Below, one piece after another: positions 12,615-24,254 of a DNA stretch of 64,000 bases. The stretch spans positions 38,881,229-38,945,228 of the forward strand of contig CM049314.1 of the NCBI GenBank assembly GCA_026874595.1. Direction: 5' to 3'. The first letter of the stretch is position 1. Each line of letters starts with the position of its first letter. The notes below the pieces were generated by a model. That model made no database searches. It was not told where the DNA came from and worked only from the letters and a program-made list of their open reading frames with translations. This stretch comes from Sipunculus nudus (Eukaryota > Annelida > Sipuncula > Golfingiida > Sipunculidae). The position numbers and the translations under genes were made by a program.

Positions 12615-13800
12615 TTCACATGACTTCTGTATATAAATATTAGCAACACGGACTTATATAACTGACATTAATGTGTTTACTACTGTAAATTATTGAAATT
12701 ATGTATTAATTTGATTGTTTTGTAAAAAATAAAACATATAGTTATATCTGTGTGACACACCGTCCGCTAGTGTTTTACCAATATAGTCATTGAAGCATGT
12801 CCATGCAAAAAGTGTTCTTCATGATTTTTCTTTCTTGTAATTACAAATGATACATTTTCTTAGAATTTACCATCATACATTGCACCATTGTAAATGGTGT
12901 ATATCCAGTGTGGATCACGCTACTTCTCTGTAAATGTGTGTATGTCCGTCTGTTCGTCTGCCTCGGGAGACATGCCCCATGTGGACGAAAAGTCATCATG
13001 AAAGTTGATTGACAGTCACATTATGTACAATGTAATGACGGACTTAGCATTTGTAGAAGTAACTACTTTAACTATGGCACGAAAAAAGAAAATATGATGA
13101 CTATAAATGATTATACTGAAATGACAAACTCAATTGTGTCTTGACATTAGTTTTGTGAAGCAAAAAAAAATATTTTCAATCTCAACACCAGTACCACTAG
13201 ATTTTTATACTCTTCCCCCCCCCCCCCTTCTCTCTAATGTGATTCAATATGTGTAAGAAACTTTTTGCATAACATTGCAGGAATATCTCAGTTATAACGG
13301 CATCAAAAGATTAAACGAAAGGTCTGTCCATGCTCTCACTTACACACACAAACAAAAGTGAAAGTGATTAGGGCACTTCAACGCAAGATATTTACCATGA
13401 AACGAATAAATTTCAGGAAAACAATGGCTGGGACTTCAGTAATTATGCACACGGACAACGAGTGTGATACGTTATATACAAAAAAATGTAGCAGTATATT
13501 GTTTACTGTGAAATGGATAAACATGAGGACAGGAGGACAAATATTGAAGTGGTTGATCAGAAATCCAGTTTGATTTCTTCCTCTATTCGTAACCTGCTTT
13601 CTGTTTCATCGGCCGGGGCTAGTAGACATGTCATTAAAAGTTGGTTTTGGCTTTTATGTTCGGGACTATGTCGTTCACATACAAACATCACACACTCTCG
13701 ACCCATTAGCACCGGCATTGTGTCAACACAATGAGAAGCTTACTGTGTATATACACAAGGCACACGCCTCCCATAAAATAACGGTTCAGTCCGCCTGAAT
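12615..13800. other. Non-coding stretch
   Basis: AT-rich. It holds a poly(C) run at about 13216-13227 and short open frames only. Confidence 0.4.
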
Positions 13801-13805
13801 AAGTA

Positions 13806-13807
13806 CC

Positions 13808-13860
<53 letters not shown>

Positions 13861-13975
13861 ATATATATATATATATATGCAAATGTGTGTATATATATGT
13901 ATGCATTTATATATAAATATTATATACATATATATATATATATAATATATACATATATATATATCTGTGTGTGAA

Positions 13976-14010
<35 letters not shown>

Positions 14011-14200
14011 ATATATATATGTATGCATTTATATATATATATATGTATGTGTGTATATAAATATGTATGCATTTATATATATATATTATATATACATATA
14101 TATATATATATATATGCGTGTGTTCATTATTATACATACAGTTGAGACAGTCTGTATTTGAGAGAGATGTTACTTTAACAGCTAAACTATCAATATATAT

Positions 14201-14252
<52 letters not shown>
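13806..14252. repeat. Compound (TA)n/(GT)n microsatellite with repeated block structure
   Basis: TA tracts are punctuated by GT tracts and by a recurring motif 'tatgcattta' or 'gtatgcatttatata' (about 13898, 14022 and 14066), each preceded by 'gtgtgtata'. So the locus is built of repeated mixed blocks of roughly 45-125 bp and is not simple slippage. The many Tyr/Ile/His-rich open frames across it on both strands are artefacts. Confidence 0.9.
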
Positions 14253-14254
<2 letters not shown>

Positions 14255-14703
14255 CAGGTTATGAAGATGTTTGCACGTGTATATGTGGATACCAAACTAA
14301 AACTAGTATGAAATGCTGTGCACTATATATACACTTAAAACTAGAAAATGTATTCTTATCTTACCGAAACCATACCTGCGACCTGCCTTTGAAATAAAAG
14401 AACTAAGACAGCCAAGTAGATATCACGTGTATATGTTAAATGTTAATACGTGTAAGGAAGGCATCTTCTTCAGGATACCTGTGTCTGTCTGAATTAAGAG
14501 TATACAATATAGTGTGTGTGATGGTGTCAATGTGTGGGTAGTACATTGTGATTAGTTTTCGTTGCATATCTTATGACATTCATGAACCCCCACAAATGCA
14601 AATGACTGTACATGAGCGTGCGCGAGGGCGGAGCAAGATACGCAAGAAAATGTATCCTGAAAATTATCATATACCTAGAAATCTGCATTCCAATGAACGC
14701 AAC

Positions 14704-14960
14704 CCTCCGCCATTCACTGAATCGGGCCATATTCCCAGGTTTATTTGTATATCAGTGACTGTAAATTTGTGAATATTCCTTGATGACGTTCCTAAATCCG
14801 GATCATAAGACGGACCCACACCGAATCTAATCGATTCTTCATTAGCCTTTTACCCGAGGTGCCCTGAAAATCTCACGGGATTCCGTTATTTTATGAACAA
14901 ACACACACACGAACACATATACAAACACACGAACAGGAATTAAAATAATAAGTCAAACGA
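14704..14960 (+). repeat. Dispersed repeat family A, copy 1
   Basis: It starts at 'ctccgccattcact' and contains the family landmarks in order: 'ttgtgaatattccttgatga', 'atccggatcat', 'ggacccacacc', 'atcgattcttcatt' and 'gattccgtt', then a CA-rich tail ending near 'cacgaacagg'. The same order is found at 27796-28165 and 39111-39395. The class is unknown. It is non-coding. Confidence 0.75.
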
Positions 14961-15554
14961 CAAATTACTCAGTACCTCTAGCAAGGGGAGATGTATATTC
15001 CTTTAAGGTGGGCGTTTCTCGGACCGGATACCTTGTAAAGATAAATCTGTAATATTTATAAACCATAAACAGTGAACGAGTCTGAACGGTTCACCAGGAA
15101 TTCAACCCAGGAAGAGACCTTTTTTTCTCTACCGCACCAGGTCGCGGCATCTCCGTGTGTAGTCAGTTAAAACTGCGGTTGAAACAGTTATGGATGGGCG
15201 GTAGTCTTGAACTCCAGACAATCTGTGAATGTAGCTTATCAATGTAATACTTTTAATTTAGCTTCAATTAATTTTCGTACAAGTGACGTTGCTCCGGCTA
15301 CCAAGCACTTGACTGGGAACATCAGTTTCCAATAAAAAAATGGACTTAATACAAAGAAGGCTAAATTAATAATGCTATATGTGTCATATTTCTTTTATTT
15401 GTTTGCAAAATGTGTAGAATACTATTGTTTAATTACTATATCATATAATTATTAAATAACAAATGTGTAACAGCATAGTGCTAAAAAATCAGTGAAAGTC
15501 TGAATACAGGATTTATACAATGCTGTTAGAAATCGTGTGTCCCCGCCCTCTGTA

Positions 15555-15596
<42 letters not shown>

Positions 15597-15614
15597 CATC
15601 ATCATCATCATCAT
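15555..15614 (+). repeat. (AAT)n-(ATC)n trinucleotide microsatellite
   Basis: About 13 AAT units are followed by about six ATC units. On the - strand it directly follows an AATAAA-containing terminus (see 15615-16050), which fits a retroposon tail. Confidence 0.9.
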
Positions 15615-16050
15615 TTATTTTATATAGAACAGAACAGAACTTTATTCAGGAAAAAGTACATCAATCCAATGTTAGGTAGCAGTCTTATATTTTCTAGTAA
15701 ACACTGCCATTAACACAAGTAACAGAACTGCATACCTACATACATATAAATCTGTTTTGCCATCATCTGTGGGGATAAACATAATTACACTTCAATATAC
15801 AGTCAGTTCAAAGATTACAAAAAAATAATTCATTTTATATAGCGTAAATCCATGCTCTAGATTGCTAATATTGCAGAAAATATGATACAATGATAACTAA
15901 GTATAAGCATTAAAAATACATCAGGCACATCAATAGATTCTGAATAAGAATCTAAAGTGGTTAAAAAATGCCAAGGTTCCATATAGTATCTGTGACTAGA
16001 ATAACATAACTCAGCAAATAGGTGTGATGCTAAAAAACATGCAAACTATC
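15615..16050 (-). mobile_element. Possible LINE 3' end (3' UTR-like) on the minus strand
   Basis: Read on the - strand, the segment ends 'ctgaataaagttctgttc' and then runs into (ATG)n/(ATT)n trinucleotides. That is a typical arrangement of a truncated non-LTR retrotransposon 3' end with a polyadenylation-like signal and a microsatellite tail. No reverse transcriptase fragment is visible, so the assignment rests on the tail alone. Confidence 0.35.
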
Positions 16051-16053
16051 TGA

Positions 16054-16731
16054 AATTATCGGCAGGCGTTTGCTTATATGAAGAAAACCGCAGGTCGCAA
16101 GGACGTCGGGTCGTACCTGGACGTCAAAGATGACAGTACAACCGTCTCTGACGCCCGAGGATTTTCAGCTTTGGTAAAAGAAGAACTCGACTCCGACGGC
16201 ACCTCCGTTGCGATGACTGCAGATCGCTGGGGGCATGTTAAATACGATATTAAAATAAATAAAGATATCTGGCTTGCACCCGCGAGCTGTAAACGAAAAG
16301 GTGGAGCCCAGCTTGACAAATACCTGCCGAAACTCGTGCTCGCCGCTAAGAGCGGATGTGTGTCTTCGTTGGAAACTTGTGAACCTCAGATCCTGTGCCG
16401 AGTCGAGGAGCTTCGCTTGACTGTTTGCCAGGTTGCAGTGCCTCGAGGGACTAGATCAAAGATAGGAGGAAAAAATGGCTTCCCTCCCTCAAACGCTATC
16501 CTTGCCAAGTGCCGCGCTGACCCGCGTACAGGAAATGCACTCGACCAACTGGGAGTGAGTGACGTCATCCGCTTCAATCACAAGGAAGATAGAGCCTCGC
16601 GTGCATATTGCGCATGCGCAGCCAAGCATACGGAACCCAATATTTTATTGTTCAGGATTTTGAAGGTACCTGGATTGATATATCTTGATCTGCTGTTACC
16701 TGTCGATTATTTCAGAATTATAACAGCATAA
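16054..16731 (+). CDS. Unrecognised 217-codon open frame in a CpG-rich block; exon or promoter island
   Basis: The longest non-repeat, non-transposon open frame in the window runs from an in-frame stop at 16051 to a stop at 16731. Its first ATG is at 16078. The first half (to about 16560) is CpG-rich with many C/G-ending codons, unlike the AT-rich flanks. I recognise no domain. The predicted protein is charged and soluble, with no signal peptide or membrane segment. The last 40 codons are AT-rich and probably read through into non-coding DNA. The same block holds a perfect CRE (TGACGTCA, 16560-16567), a GGAA core (about 16583) and a 12-base NRF1-type palindrome (TGCGCATGCGCA, 16609-16620), so it may instead be a CpG promoter. 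I cannot decide between an exon and a regulatory island. Confidence 0.3.
   Translation, partial: NYRQAFAYMKKTAGRKDVGSYLDVKDDSTTVSDARGFSALVKEELDSDGTSVAMTADRWGHVKYDIKINKDIWLAPASCKRKGGAQLDKYLPKLVLAAKSGCVSSLETCEPQILCRVEELRLTVCQVAVPRGTRSKIGGKNGFPPSNAILAKCRADPRTGNALDQLGVSDVIRFNHKEDRASRAYCACAAKHTEPNILLFRILKVPGLIYLDLLLPVDYFRIITA
16560..16620. promoter_or_regulatory. CRE + GGAA + NRF1-like cluster
   Basis: TGACGTCA (16560-16567), an ETS-type GGAA and TGCGCATGCGCA (16609-16620) lie within 61 bp at the edge of a CpG-rich block. These are common elements of TATA-less promoters. The direction of any transcription is unknown. Confidence 0.4.
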
Positions 16732-16734
16732 TTT

Positions 16735-18145
16735 ATAAAATAAAATTATATCGGGTTATGATAAAATACTGTGATCTGTCGCCTCGCGAGTGTCAATGTA
16801 CGCGTGTCTGTAACTATATTAATTTGGCGGTGGTTTCATGAGTTATGATGAATCATTATCAGGTAATTATGACTTTCATAAACGGTGCGATAGAATATTT
16901 TGCCATTGTGCTCTCTCCTTGTGCTTATAGACCATATCACTTCCACACAATAGTTTACAAAACTGACAACTTTGGTTCACAGAACAACAAAAATAGTAAT
17001 GATTCTGGGACGCGTGTCGGTACTACGTACATAAAAAATCCCGTGCCTTGTAATTTGAATACGGACGATAACCTGATTATTTGTGTTTTATTGTTATAAA
17101 AGCATTATATCAATAGATTCAATACACCGATACATCGATGTTCGCACTTTTACCTGTATTCATCAAAGATGGCCGTTTAACTGCCTTCTAATCCAGTTCT
17201 GTTCACATTAGACCGTTATTCATTCGCGTTTCGATTTTCATCGGTCAAACCGCATCGGGGTGTAATTTGAATACTGAATATATTTGTTGATATCCTATTC
17301 GCATCAACTCAATGTAAACACGCGTTAATTTTATACGTGTCGAATACAGTTTCCGCGATGCACACATAACTGAAGAACATTTACGTGTCTGTGCTGAAAG
17401 CAAACATGATAAAAGAATAGATTACGTATGAGCATTGTATGGTATATGGTATTATGGTATACCCACCGTCCGTCCGTTTTTCCGTCCGTCCGTTAACTTT
17501 TTGTGTCGCCACGATAACTACCAGGGCACCTGAATGTAATTCTCAGTAGAATTCACGCATATTTAATGAGGTCAGAGGTCATGAGACATAAGCCGGGCGT
17601 ATTATGCACGTTTGTGGCGCTCTTGTTTTCTTGTGTAGTAAAAACACGAAGTGTATCGAATACCATATGTTGAATTCGTCATGGGAGAAAATGTACCCGG
17701 TACGCTTGTAACGTGAGAAGGGCTTTGGAGAATAAGCTTATCTATAATCTTACTACATATGTAATATACAGACCCGAAGACTCATTGTCATTCTGCCCCG
17801 ATAGATGTCAGTATTTAGGTGAAGATTTAATGTATTTGCACCATATCTTGAACCATGCAGGAACACCCGACTTAGAATTTGCCTATGTGTTATACTAGAC
17901 AACGTCCAACAGATCCCCGAAATTATTTCCCCGGGTAAAAACTGAAGCTCAAATCTGGAACTGAAGATAAACGTTTCCCGATTTTGTGTATTAAGTTAAG
18001 TATTAGCAGGATTATAAAATGGTCGATATTTGATATTCATAGTCCCGTTTAAACACCTATCTATTAAAGTATACATGAAAATAAAAGTTAGTTTTATTGT
18101 GATTTTAAGGCGGTGTAGCGACATAGAAATAAGAGATATATGAAA
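16735..18145. other. Non-coding stretch
   Basis: AT-rich. Tandem 'ccgtccgtccg' runs lie near 17468-17493. No gene is recognised. Confidence 0.4.
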
Positions 18146-18147
18146 AC

Positions 18148-18262
18148 GTCGGAGATCTCCACCAATATACCGGATACCCAGATCCAGAATATCTCCACCA
18201 ACATACCGGATGACCAAATCCGGAATATCTCCACCAACATACCGGATAACCAAATCCGGAAC
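18148..18262 (+). repeat. 36-bp minisatellite, about three copies
   Basis: Units contain 'tctccaccaa' followed by 'taccggat' and 'ccagaat/ccggaat'. The period of 36 bp is 12 codons, so the - strand frame stays open and repeats a GGDI-x-DL-type peptide. Related 'ccgga' and 'ctggat' words are scattered to about 19320, suggesting an older, decayed array. Confidence 0.75.
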
Positions 18263-18264
18263 AT

Positions 18265-19340
18265 TACCCAGGGGAAATCTGAAAGGAATGAATGTTTCCA
18301 ACGCCTGCAATGTGCATAGTTGGGACCGTCTATGAACCGCCTTTGATTTTGCGGACAGAGTCGACCTTTGATGTAAAAGGCGAGTCGGTGAACTATGGCA
18401 CACAATTTATTTCTCGGCTTAGATTGAAATATATCCTGTATTACGTACCACATAAAGTTTGTGAATGATTTGGGTAATATATTCCCTATCTGGTATCAGG
18501 TCTCTGAGTGCTTTTTATAGGGATTGGAAATCCGAGGTTAAATGTAAAAGAAAAGAAATAAGTCCATGATTGCATGCATGTAAAATTAGCACCTCAGGCA
18601 AAAAAGTTCTTGATTCATAACGGCATCTTTGGTAAGAATGTATAAAGTTCAATACTTGACAAGTCAATGTTCTGTAACTGTTACAGCCTTCAGTTTAGGA
18701 TGCCTTTTGTTCGGATGTTCCGATCACACAGGTCTGGGTTCGTGGGTCCTTGATAATATCCGAATTTAAGATTCGTTGCAGTTCGCCTGAGGATGTTCTC
18801 TTGAACGACGGTGGATGTCGTTTGCTCTGATGTATCAAATGTCCGACCTGGATAAAATATTATTTCCAACAATGTTTAACGTTTTTGGTGTGTTCCGGTC
18901 ATGTCATCTTTTATACATATCTGGATTACTGGACGATGTCTCTATTAATTCTCTGGACTTTATTCCTTGGTTTCCTTTTTACATTAAGGTGATCCGGTTC
19001 TACATACAGGTCTCCAGTGTTTCATGATCCCTACATATGTCATTGCTTGCTTGCAGGACCGGGTGAGGTATTTCCCCTGCTGTTGACGTTTGTGGCCTGG
19101 ATGCCTGGATAAAATATCTAAACCTCGACAAGAAGTATGCCCGGATGATGTGCATCTTTTCCTGTAGAGGTTCCGGTTTGGATGACTGTAACATCTCCTG
19201 GGCTGGATGTATAGATGTCTCCCGTAAATCGACGCTGTCTGTGTTCAGGATATAATGCCTATATTCATATATGAAACTCTGTTCTTGAAAATCTGGATAC
19301 GGGGACAAACCGGAGATCACTGAAGGAGTCTCGACCCTGT
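18265..19340. other. Decayed repeat-like sequence
   Basis: Short words such as 'cctggataaaatat' (about 18847 and 19105) and 'ctggatga/ctggatta' recur irregularly. No coding signal is seen. Confidence 0.35.
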
Positions 19341-19344
19341 AGGT

Positions 19345-19440
19345 CTTGTGCTGGTTGGCAGTAGGACTCGGCTTAGTGGTAGGACGTTGGACTGCGGAGG
19401 GAAAGGTCTTCGGGTCGAACCTCGTAAGAGACTCAAAGGA
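19345..19440 (+). repeat. tRNA-like SINE head fragment
   Basis: An A-box-like 'cggcttagtggtaggacg' is followed by a B-box-like 'gggtcgaacctc' at the expected separation. It is too diverged to be a functional tRNA and has no acceptor-stem pairing that I can see. Probably a truncated SINE. Confidence 0.4.
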
Positions 19441-19542
19441 AGATTAGTGAAATATTCATAGAACCTAGAGATTTGCTAGTTTATTGCTGGATTTTTTGCT
19501 GGATTATTCCTAGACCCTTGCATGTTAAAATCTGGATAGACT

Positions 19543-19800
19543 CATGGGACCTGGACAGCTGAGTGGTAAAACGATCGGCTGTCCCCGCTGGTGACCCGAG
19601 TTCGATTCTCGGCGTGACTATGGGAGTGGGTTTTAGTTGCCCGTACAAGGTCGGTGGTTTTCTCAGGGTCCTCCGGTTTCTTCCACCTCTACAGACTCCC
19701 GAACGCCACGTCTGAGTCATGAAGAGTGCCTCGGACTTGTTATTTTTATAACTATAGTTTTACAATCCATGTAAAATAAATAAAGCTCATATTTTTATAA
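19543..19800 (+). mobile_element. tRNA-derived SINE family S, copy 1
   Basis: The element begins with a tRNA-related region: an A-box-like 'gctgagtggtaaaacg' and a B-box 'gagttcgattctc'. It continues through 'gtgggttttagttgcc', 'ggtggttttct' and 'cctccggttt', then ends with 'acaatccatgtaaaat' and an AATAAATAAA-type tail. The same order recurs in reverse orientation at 37130-37372 and 38805-39035. It is transcribed by RNA polymerase III and mobilised by a partner LINE, as is known for the class. No target-site duplication was resolved. Confidence 0.8.
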
Positions 19801-19804
19801 AATG

Positions 19805-20840
19805 ATTTTGTTTTAATCGTAAGAATACATTCACTCTTATTAAATAGACCTTAGCACCAATTTGGAAGTTACCTATCCTTAAAAAGTGTCTAGATGTACT
19901 GTGTTATCTGGTCGTTCTTCTCTGATTCTGGATGACATGAGTATTAAAGATAATTTTACAATATACTTTTTTGTTCATTTCGTTTTGCTTCTCTATTTGT
20001 ATTGGGAACCCTATATACGGCAACTGGTGACATGTTCTGCTTGAAGAACTGTTAAATTATAAAAAAAGATCAGGCGAGCTTGATTTAATCGGAAATGAAT
20101 CAACGACATTTTTTGTAGATGAAAGGGTTTATTTTCTCCGGTTTACTTTACTTCTCTCCTTCAATTAAGGTATCTGTTCAAACACTGACGTTTGTATGTT
20201 GTAGCGAAAATACACCAGATCGATCTATAACCGACTTGTGGAAGAACAAGGGCTCCTTTAACATTATATGTTGTGATATAGACTCAAAGAAACACGTGTT
20301 ACGTCATATAAGAAACTAGAGAACGGACCGATTGCCACCACCAGATATCTTTTAAGTCTGTCGTAATTGGACTCAGCGTACCATGACACGGTGCACCTGG
20401 ATTTTGTGGTCCTACCGAATCCGTAATATATCCATTTGGTCTGATATCAGTTTTAAACCCGCTGTGCAGGCCTTTGATCGCGATACGCTGTCTGAGCAAA
20501 TATAATACCTCGTGTGTACATGGCGTATATCCACGCAGTCCATATACATACAGCCTGTCGTTAGCTAGCTGTTATTTTTTTTTCTCTCTGAGACATTTCA
20601 TGCGCCATATCACTGTGTCCCTCAGGCAGCTATAGGGGTAGAAAGAAACCTTAATAGTAATAGATTGAAATAAGGAATCCAGTGTTTAAATTTGCTGCGT
20701 GTTAAATACGAAGTTTCTTGGAATATAAAGTCTTATATATTTGTCACTGTCCTTCTGTCTATCCCTCTGTGTACACGCAGTGTCAGAACATCTCGACATA
20801 TCCTCGCGGGGAGTTTGGTAAGATGAGGGCTTTCTTATCA
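19805..20840. other. Non-coding stretch
   Basis: AT-rich; short open frames only and nothing recognised. Confidence 0.4.
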
Positions 20841-20842
20841 CT

Positions 20843-21305
20843 GATGTAGGACTCGAGTCCGGACGAGTTTCCTGGACTCGGACATGTACCTGGAATAGGA
20901 GGTCACACTCGAGAAATCAGGCCAAGTCAATCTCAAGTCCACGTAGGGCCTACCCTAAAGACCTAAAGTCTCAAGTGCGAACTAATGACAAAACATTACA
21001 AAAAGTACTTTAGACTATATTCCAAACTCATTCGCTGCATTGGGAGTAAAATATAATACAATATGAAAGTAAAATATTATGTGTAAATTGACCTTAAAAA
21101 ATGCACATGATGATTTCTGATTCCTATTTCAAAGTGCTTTTAATTGAGGCATTTGGACTCGGACTTGGACTCTAGTAGCAAAAGACTATGAAACGAAGAA
21201 GATGGACTTGGACTCGAACCTCAAGGACTCGGACTTGGACTTGGACTCGAGATGCCGTGACTCTGACTTCCACTTGACATCGGATAATGTGGACTCGATT
21301 ACATC
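20843..21305. mobile_element. MITE-like element with GGACTC/GGACTT internal repeats
   Basis: The left end reads GATGTA then TCGAGTCC. The reverse complement of the right end reads GATGTA then TCGAGTCC with a 3-4 base indel, giving imperfect terminal inverted repeats. The interior, especially 21150-21260, is dense in the hexamers ggactc and ggactt. No transposase is present, so it would be non-autonomous. The superfamily is not assigned. The hexamer theme also appears, inverted, in the 42.6-kb minisatellite. Confidence 0.45.
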
Positions 21306-21309
21306 ACCG

Positions 21310-22165
21310 TTCTCAGAATGAAAAAAAAAATTCGTTCATTCGGAAGCAGATGCCATATAGTTTTGACTGTTTGTGCATCCTTCCCTCAGCGAAGAACTGA
21401 CGCTTGTGCAGACGCAGGTGGAGGAGTGTTGAACTAAAAGATATAAGGATTAGCTGTGGATTGCGACTTGCGGGTGCTCCCTATTGTACAAACAAAATTA
21501 GAAATGCCGTGAGACGGCGATACAAAATTGGACTTCTTCGAAGTACTATAAGATTACATTGGCGCCTGGGAATGAAGTCAAGTGAGGTCATGGCCTTACA
21601 GTTCTGAGTTGTGACATGCTTTTTGAATCCGAAATGAGCCAAAACAATGTCAAAGACAAGTCTTACAAAATTCATGAGTTATTCATCTATGCTTCAGTGT
21701 AGAGACATTATTAAAGAAAAACAGATTTAACAATAAATGTTATTGTAATATTAACATCTTCACCCCGATATATAAATAGAGTATGTGAGGTATGAACTAA
21801 GATCTACCCTTAATGATCTGCTGTTTAAACTGAAAATTTGTAAAAAAAAAAGAATGTAATTTGGTCATACACTGTCCACAATAGATCAGCTTTCTGCAGT
21901 ATTACTCTGGCCAATAGAATAAGCATCAGAGGCAAAACCGTAGTTTTGTAAGAATCAGGAATGGGTCCATCTTTATGAATTCCAGTGAAGCAGATAACTT
22001 CCGACATAATCGTCGTCCCCAAATCAAGTAGACAATATAGGTGGCGCCATCAGCAACGCACAATAGAAAACTCTTGATACCCATGCTTTTAAAGCTCGAA
22101 GCACGCATTGATTTGTTATCTGTTCAGCGTAGGGACAATTTTTCTGGCACAAATTTTCCGTTTTA
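21310..22165. other. Non-coding stretch
   Basis: AT-rich. Two short open frames at 21404-21675 are unrecognised. Confidence 0.4.
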
Positions 22166-22168
22166 CAG

Positions 22169-22361
22169 GGATTAGAATTTGTGTCCGCGAAAATTCTGAA
22201 GAAGTAGCGATTCTCATCTCCAGCTGCGGAAAACCGCCTGATATTATCGAAGTAACAGCATTTTTACCGAAATTTGGCCGGACGGGTTTGGAACTTTATG
22301 AGACCCGATTTGGTGATTATTCTGCACGTTTTGTACATACATCTGGGAACCTACAAGCTAG
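22169..22361 (+). CDS. Candidate internal exon (193 bp), unrecognised
   Basis: A good 3' splice-site context, 'ttttccgttttacag', ends at 22168. A possible donor 'ctag|gtagtt' follows at 22361/22362. The frame across the block is open (ending with the in-frame TAG that overlaps the donor) and gives a mixed, protein-like sequence with CGKPPDIIEV near the middle and FGDYSARF near the end. There is no ATG start in the frame, which fits an internal exon. No family is recognised and the donor is weak, so chance is a serious alternative. Confidence 0.25.
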
Positions 22362-22364
22362 GTA

Positions 22365-23865
22365 GTTTATTATCGACTCATCGAGCCATCTGAATTCAGA
22401 CTGAATTCAGATTTTGTTGTAACTCACTTACTGTATCTTGTGTTCGCACTGCTCGAAAATCAAAAATCGATACAGAAACGTCAACTAATTAAATGAAAAA
22501 TTACACATCAGGACCAAGGGACTAGTTTAACTATTGACAGTGGTATAGGTGTTAAAAGTATAGTGTCATATGAAGTAAAATATGTTTTAATGCAACATAT
22601 TTCTTTTATAGCTCTTTACCATCTTTTCTATTCGTATATGTAAGATTTTCCTGTTAAAAAAAGGTTCATATAATGCAAAGCGACTAGAGTATATGTTATT
22701 ATGATATGCATGTACTATCGGCATACCCTTAATCCCGACATACGACTTGCGACACTCGGGTATTAATAGTTACACAAAATGGCAGATCCCCATGAGCGTT
22801 TTTAATATTTTAGCGAGGTCAGAATTCGAAAAGAGCACGAAATGACAACAGAAGAGTAATCTGTAGGTGTAAATCGTTCCGTGGAGAGAGGTTGGTGGGT
22901 AATAGACCCTATTCTTCCCGGCAGAAGACGGAGAAATGCTCTGCCCAAGACCGCGCCCTCATTCCAAAACTATAGTATGAATAATTTAATCATGCTGACA
23001 ATGTGAAATTTGTGATAGTGTTAAAAAAAGGAAAAGGAATCTGTATTGATTAAATTCTTATTCCTTATTAAGAAATGATTTATCTATTAATAAATGGACA
23101 AATGTTAACCTGGACACCACATTTTTTGCTTTTCTAAGTCATAATACATGACCTCAGAGCGGAAGTTCTCGGTTCGAACCTCGACGGCGTCCCAGAGGCG
23201 ATATGCTCTAATGGCCAAGTTTAGATTTCCTAGTTTCATATGTATATACTTCTTTTCCTTGCATATACAACCCATAACCCTACAGGACTTCTTCTAAGGC
23301 AAAGCATACTCATCTCATCGATAACTTCATCCTCATTTAAAGGAGAGTGACACCAAAAGGTCATGGGCCTAACTTAAAACAAAGAAAACAGCATATATCT
23401 AGGACTGATTGTTTAAATACATAAATAACAAATCGTTTTTTAATGCAACTTTGAAAATAAAGCTTATTGTTAGAGTGAAAGAATAATTCAGCATACGACA
23501 ATTGCAAATAATATTACGTACATTGAGAAGTAGCCATTATTAACAGAGACATTAATGTCACCAAACGAACCATCCCCGAGCCATTAAACCTCTTATGGTC
23601 TAATGACGGGAAAATATTCTTTTTTTGAGTGAAGAAAAAAAGGACAAAAAATAGAGGGTCCATAGTCACTGTCATTTGTCTGTTGGTTCAGGTTCTAACG
23701 AAAACATAGGTTTATTTTTCCTTTACAACGTTGTCATTTATTGTTCTTCAGCCCCCTACATAAGGTATTTCTTGATGGCTGGCTTTCTCCAGGCCTTGTG
23801 TGCACCATAGGTTTTAATAGACGAGAAAGAGATTACTTGTTAACGGGGCCATTCACGTCTTTAGC
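22365..23865. other. Non-coding stretch
   Basis: AT-rich. A B-box-like 'ggttcgaacct' at about 23171 could be a SINE scrap, but no other tRNA feature is found. Confidence 0.4.
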
Positions 23866-23869
23866 TGTA

Positions 23870-24250
23870 ATCCCCGGAAAATAACACTCGCGGAGTGATA
23901 TCCCATTACAAAGAGGTGTGACCCTCTTTAATCCACCGGACACCCGGCTCGGCGCGACGAACAGACAGACGCCGCCGCCTCGTTTCATGTTTCTTCCAGA
24001 AGGGGCGCTGGCATCACGCTATCCGGCCTCCCGCCATGCAAGCACTCTGAACAAAGCTAACACCTTGCGTCCCATTGTTTGGGCATCTTTAGGTATCACA
24101 TTAAGGGATACGCGGAAGCGCTGGAGCCGACAAGATGGGCTGTAAAATTGTGATCTAGACCAGTCCATTAGCTCAAGGTTCGCGCTCTATTCACACTTCT
24201 CCTGCTTTTCAGCGATTTCTCAAGATCCGACTCTTGTCTTTCTTGGCTAA
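23870..24250. other. GC-rich island 7, candidate regulatory element
   Basis: A GC- and CpG-richer block with 'cccattgtttggg' (SOX-like ATTGTT) and 'gaacaaagcta' (AACAAAG, SOX/TCF-like). The 75-codon frame at 23918 has no recognised domain. Confidence 0.3.
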
Positions 24251-24254
24251 TTGT

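Noticed and set aside
13706-14264. Tyr/Ile/His-rich open frames
   Set aside because: Direct translation of TA/GT microsatellite DNA.
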